From Membranipora membranacea (taxonomy: Eukaryota; Bryozoa; Gymnolaemata; Cheilostomatida; Membraniporidae): 64,000 nt of DNA. A program made the position numbers and the translations under genes. Shown here piece after piece: positions 63,170-64,000 of the stretch (position 1 is its first letter; each line of letters opens with the position of its first letter). The DNA is taken from positions 31,470,162-31,534,161 of the forward strand of contig OU612067.1 in the NCBI GenBank assembly GCA_914767715.1. The letters are read 5' to 3'. The notes beneath the pieces are model-generated. The model did no database searches. It saw only the letters and a list, made by a program, of their open reading frames with translations, and was not told the origin of the DNA.

Positions 63170-64000
63170 CGAGTTTTATTATGGAAAAAGTTTAATGTAA
63201 ATGCAATTGGTTATAAAAGGTTGAAAACAAGACCTCAAGACTGCAAACTAAGCAAATAAAACAGCACTAAGCTCTCAGGTGCAAAAGTGGGGTGGTTATA
63301 GGGTCATCTGGTCTCATAGGGTAATCAGTCCAAATATCTGGTGTTACCCTCTGATATAGGGTAACTTGTCATGTATGATGGACAGGGGAGCTACTCTGAA
63401 TACAGACAAATGAATCGTATATATGTTCACTCTGACCAGTGAACCATGAGTGAACTAAGCTATGATCTGTCCAACTGAGCCGAATAGTTTTGCTCCTTTT
63501 CGGTGGTCTCTGATCTTATCAGTTCTAGTTTAACTTTATTGGCATAATTTTCATTCGATGAGAATGTTTTTTTTAACGTAACAAAGATTCTGTTATGTCA
63601 GCAGCAAATGTACAATATCCTATATTTGCAAAACAGTTCAAGGATACTTGATCAATAAATTTTGTGTGCCTCTTTATCAATCCTGAATTCCAAAACAAAC
63701 TTCTGCTATCATCTGCGTGCTCAAATTGACATAAACCCCACATTTTTGAAATCCTCCAAGGATCTTACACATGGATATTGCCGACTAATATAGCCAGATA
63801 CTGCTCAACAGCTATCCTATAACTACATACGACCCAAGTGGTGAATCAAGTTCGCCGATGACCATACAGTTCCTTGGAGCCCTAAGAGTCATTGTCGCCT
63901 CAATGGACATGATTTGCTACAAGTTGTCTGGGGGTGATTCACAGAATAGCCCATAGGGGAAAATAGTCTACACCTACTAACCCACGTTACCATCCATCAT
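63170..64000. other. Right-edge region, no gene placed
   Basis: If the minus-strand exon at 62,930-63,117 is real, this is its upstream intron. No further exon, RNA gene or repeat was recognised. Confidence 0.35.

Overview
The window is eukaryotic nuclear DNA from an invertebrate animal. Coding sequence is split into short exons with GT-AG junctions, introns run from about 170 bases to several kilobases, the DNA is A+T-rich by eye, and decayed LINEs, tRNA-derived SINEs, foldback/MITE-like elements and minisatellites are common. The two membrane-anchored proteins with the short-chain collagen C4 / spongin-type C-terminal domain fit a sponge best. Similar domains occur in other marine invertebrates, so the phylum is inferred, not shown. 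All gene models below are hand-assembled from splice signals, reading frame and paralogue comparison; no transcript data were available.

Layout. (1) 1-8,884, plus strand: 3' portion of a large basic, low-complexity, probably nuclear protein in 13 exons, open at the left edge. Intron 1 holds a TTAA-flanked foldback element and intron 7 a SINE. (2) 10,122-13,512 and 13,987-16,610, plus strand: tandem paralogues encoding type II membrane short-chain collagens. The first has two unusual splice donors (GC and GA); the second has a one-base frameshift near its C-terminus. (3) 16,900-22,000: repeats, namely SINE pieces, a LINE fragment on the minus strand, a foldback-like element and long G tracts. 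(4) 22,100-41,073, plus strand: a leucine-rich-repeat gene. Three N-terminal exons are followed by eleven interchangeable LRR exons of 138 or 141 bases (the last 142 and frameshifted), each carrying two 23-residue LRRs and each bounded by phase-2 introns. Flanking introns resemble each other, so whole exon-intron units were duplicated. An 11-bp minisatellite of about 77 units lies in one intron. (5) 42,800-51,200: no host gene seen; a diverged tandem duplication, a dead LINE duplicated as a 1.8-kb unit, and another LINE fragment followed by a foldback element. (6) 51,813-53,381 and 58,938-60,426, minus strand: two paralogous genes for small secreted proteins of 171 residues with six conserved cysteines. 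All five exon lengths are identical and each has a TATA box. I do not recognise the family. (7) 62,185-62,922: a non-autonomous hAT-type transposon with a perfect 8-bp target duplication, sitting exactly at the stop codon of a minus-strand terminal exon (62,930-63,117).

No operon-like logic applies. The recurrent theme is local duplication: paired collagens, paired secreted proteins, an amplified LRR exon cassette and a duplicated LINE. The gene products suggest cell-surface or extracellular roles (collagens, secreted proteins), a probably intracellular LRR protein and a probably nuclear basic protein. I see no evidence that they act together.
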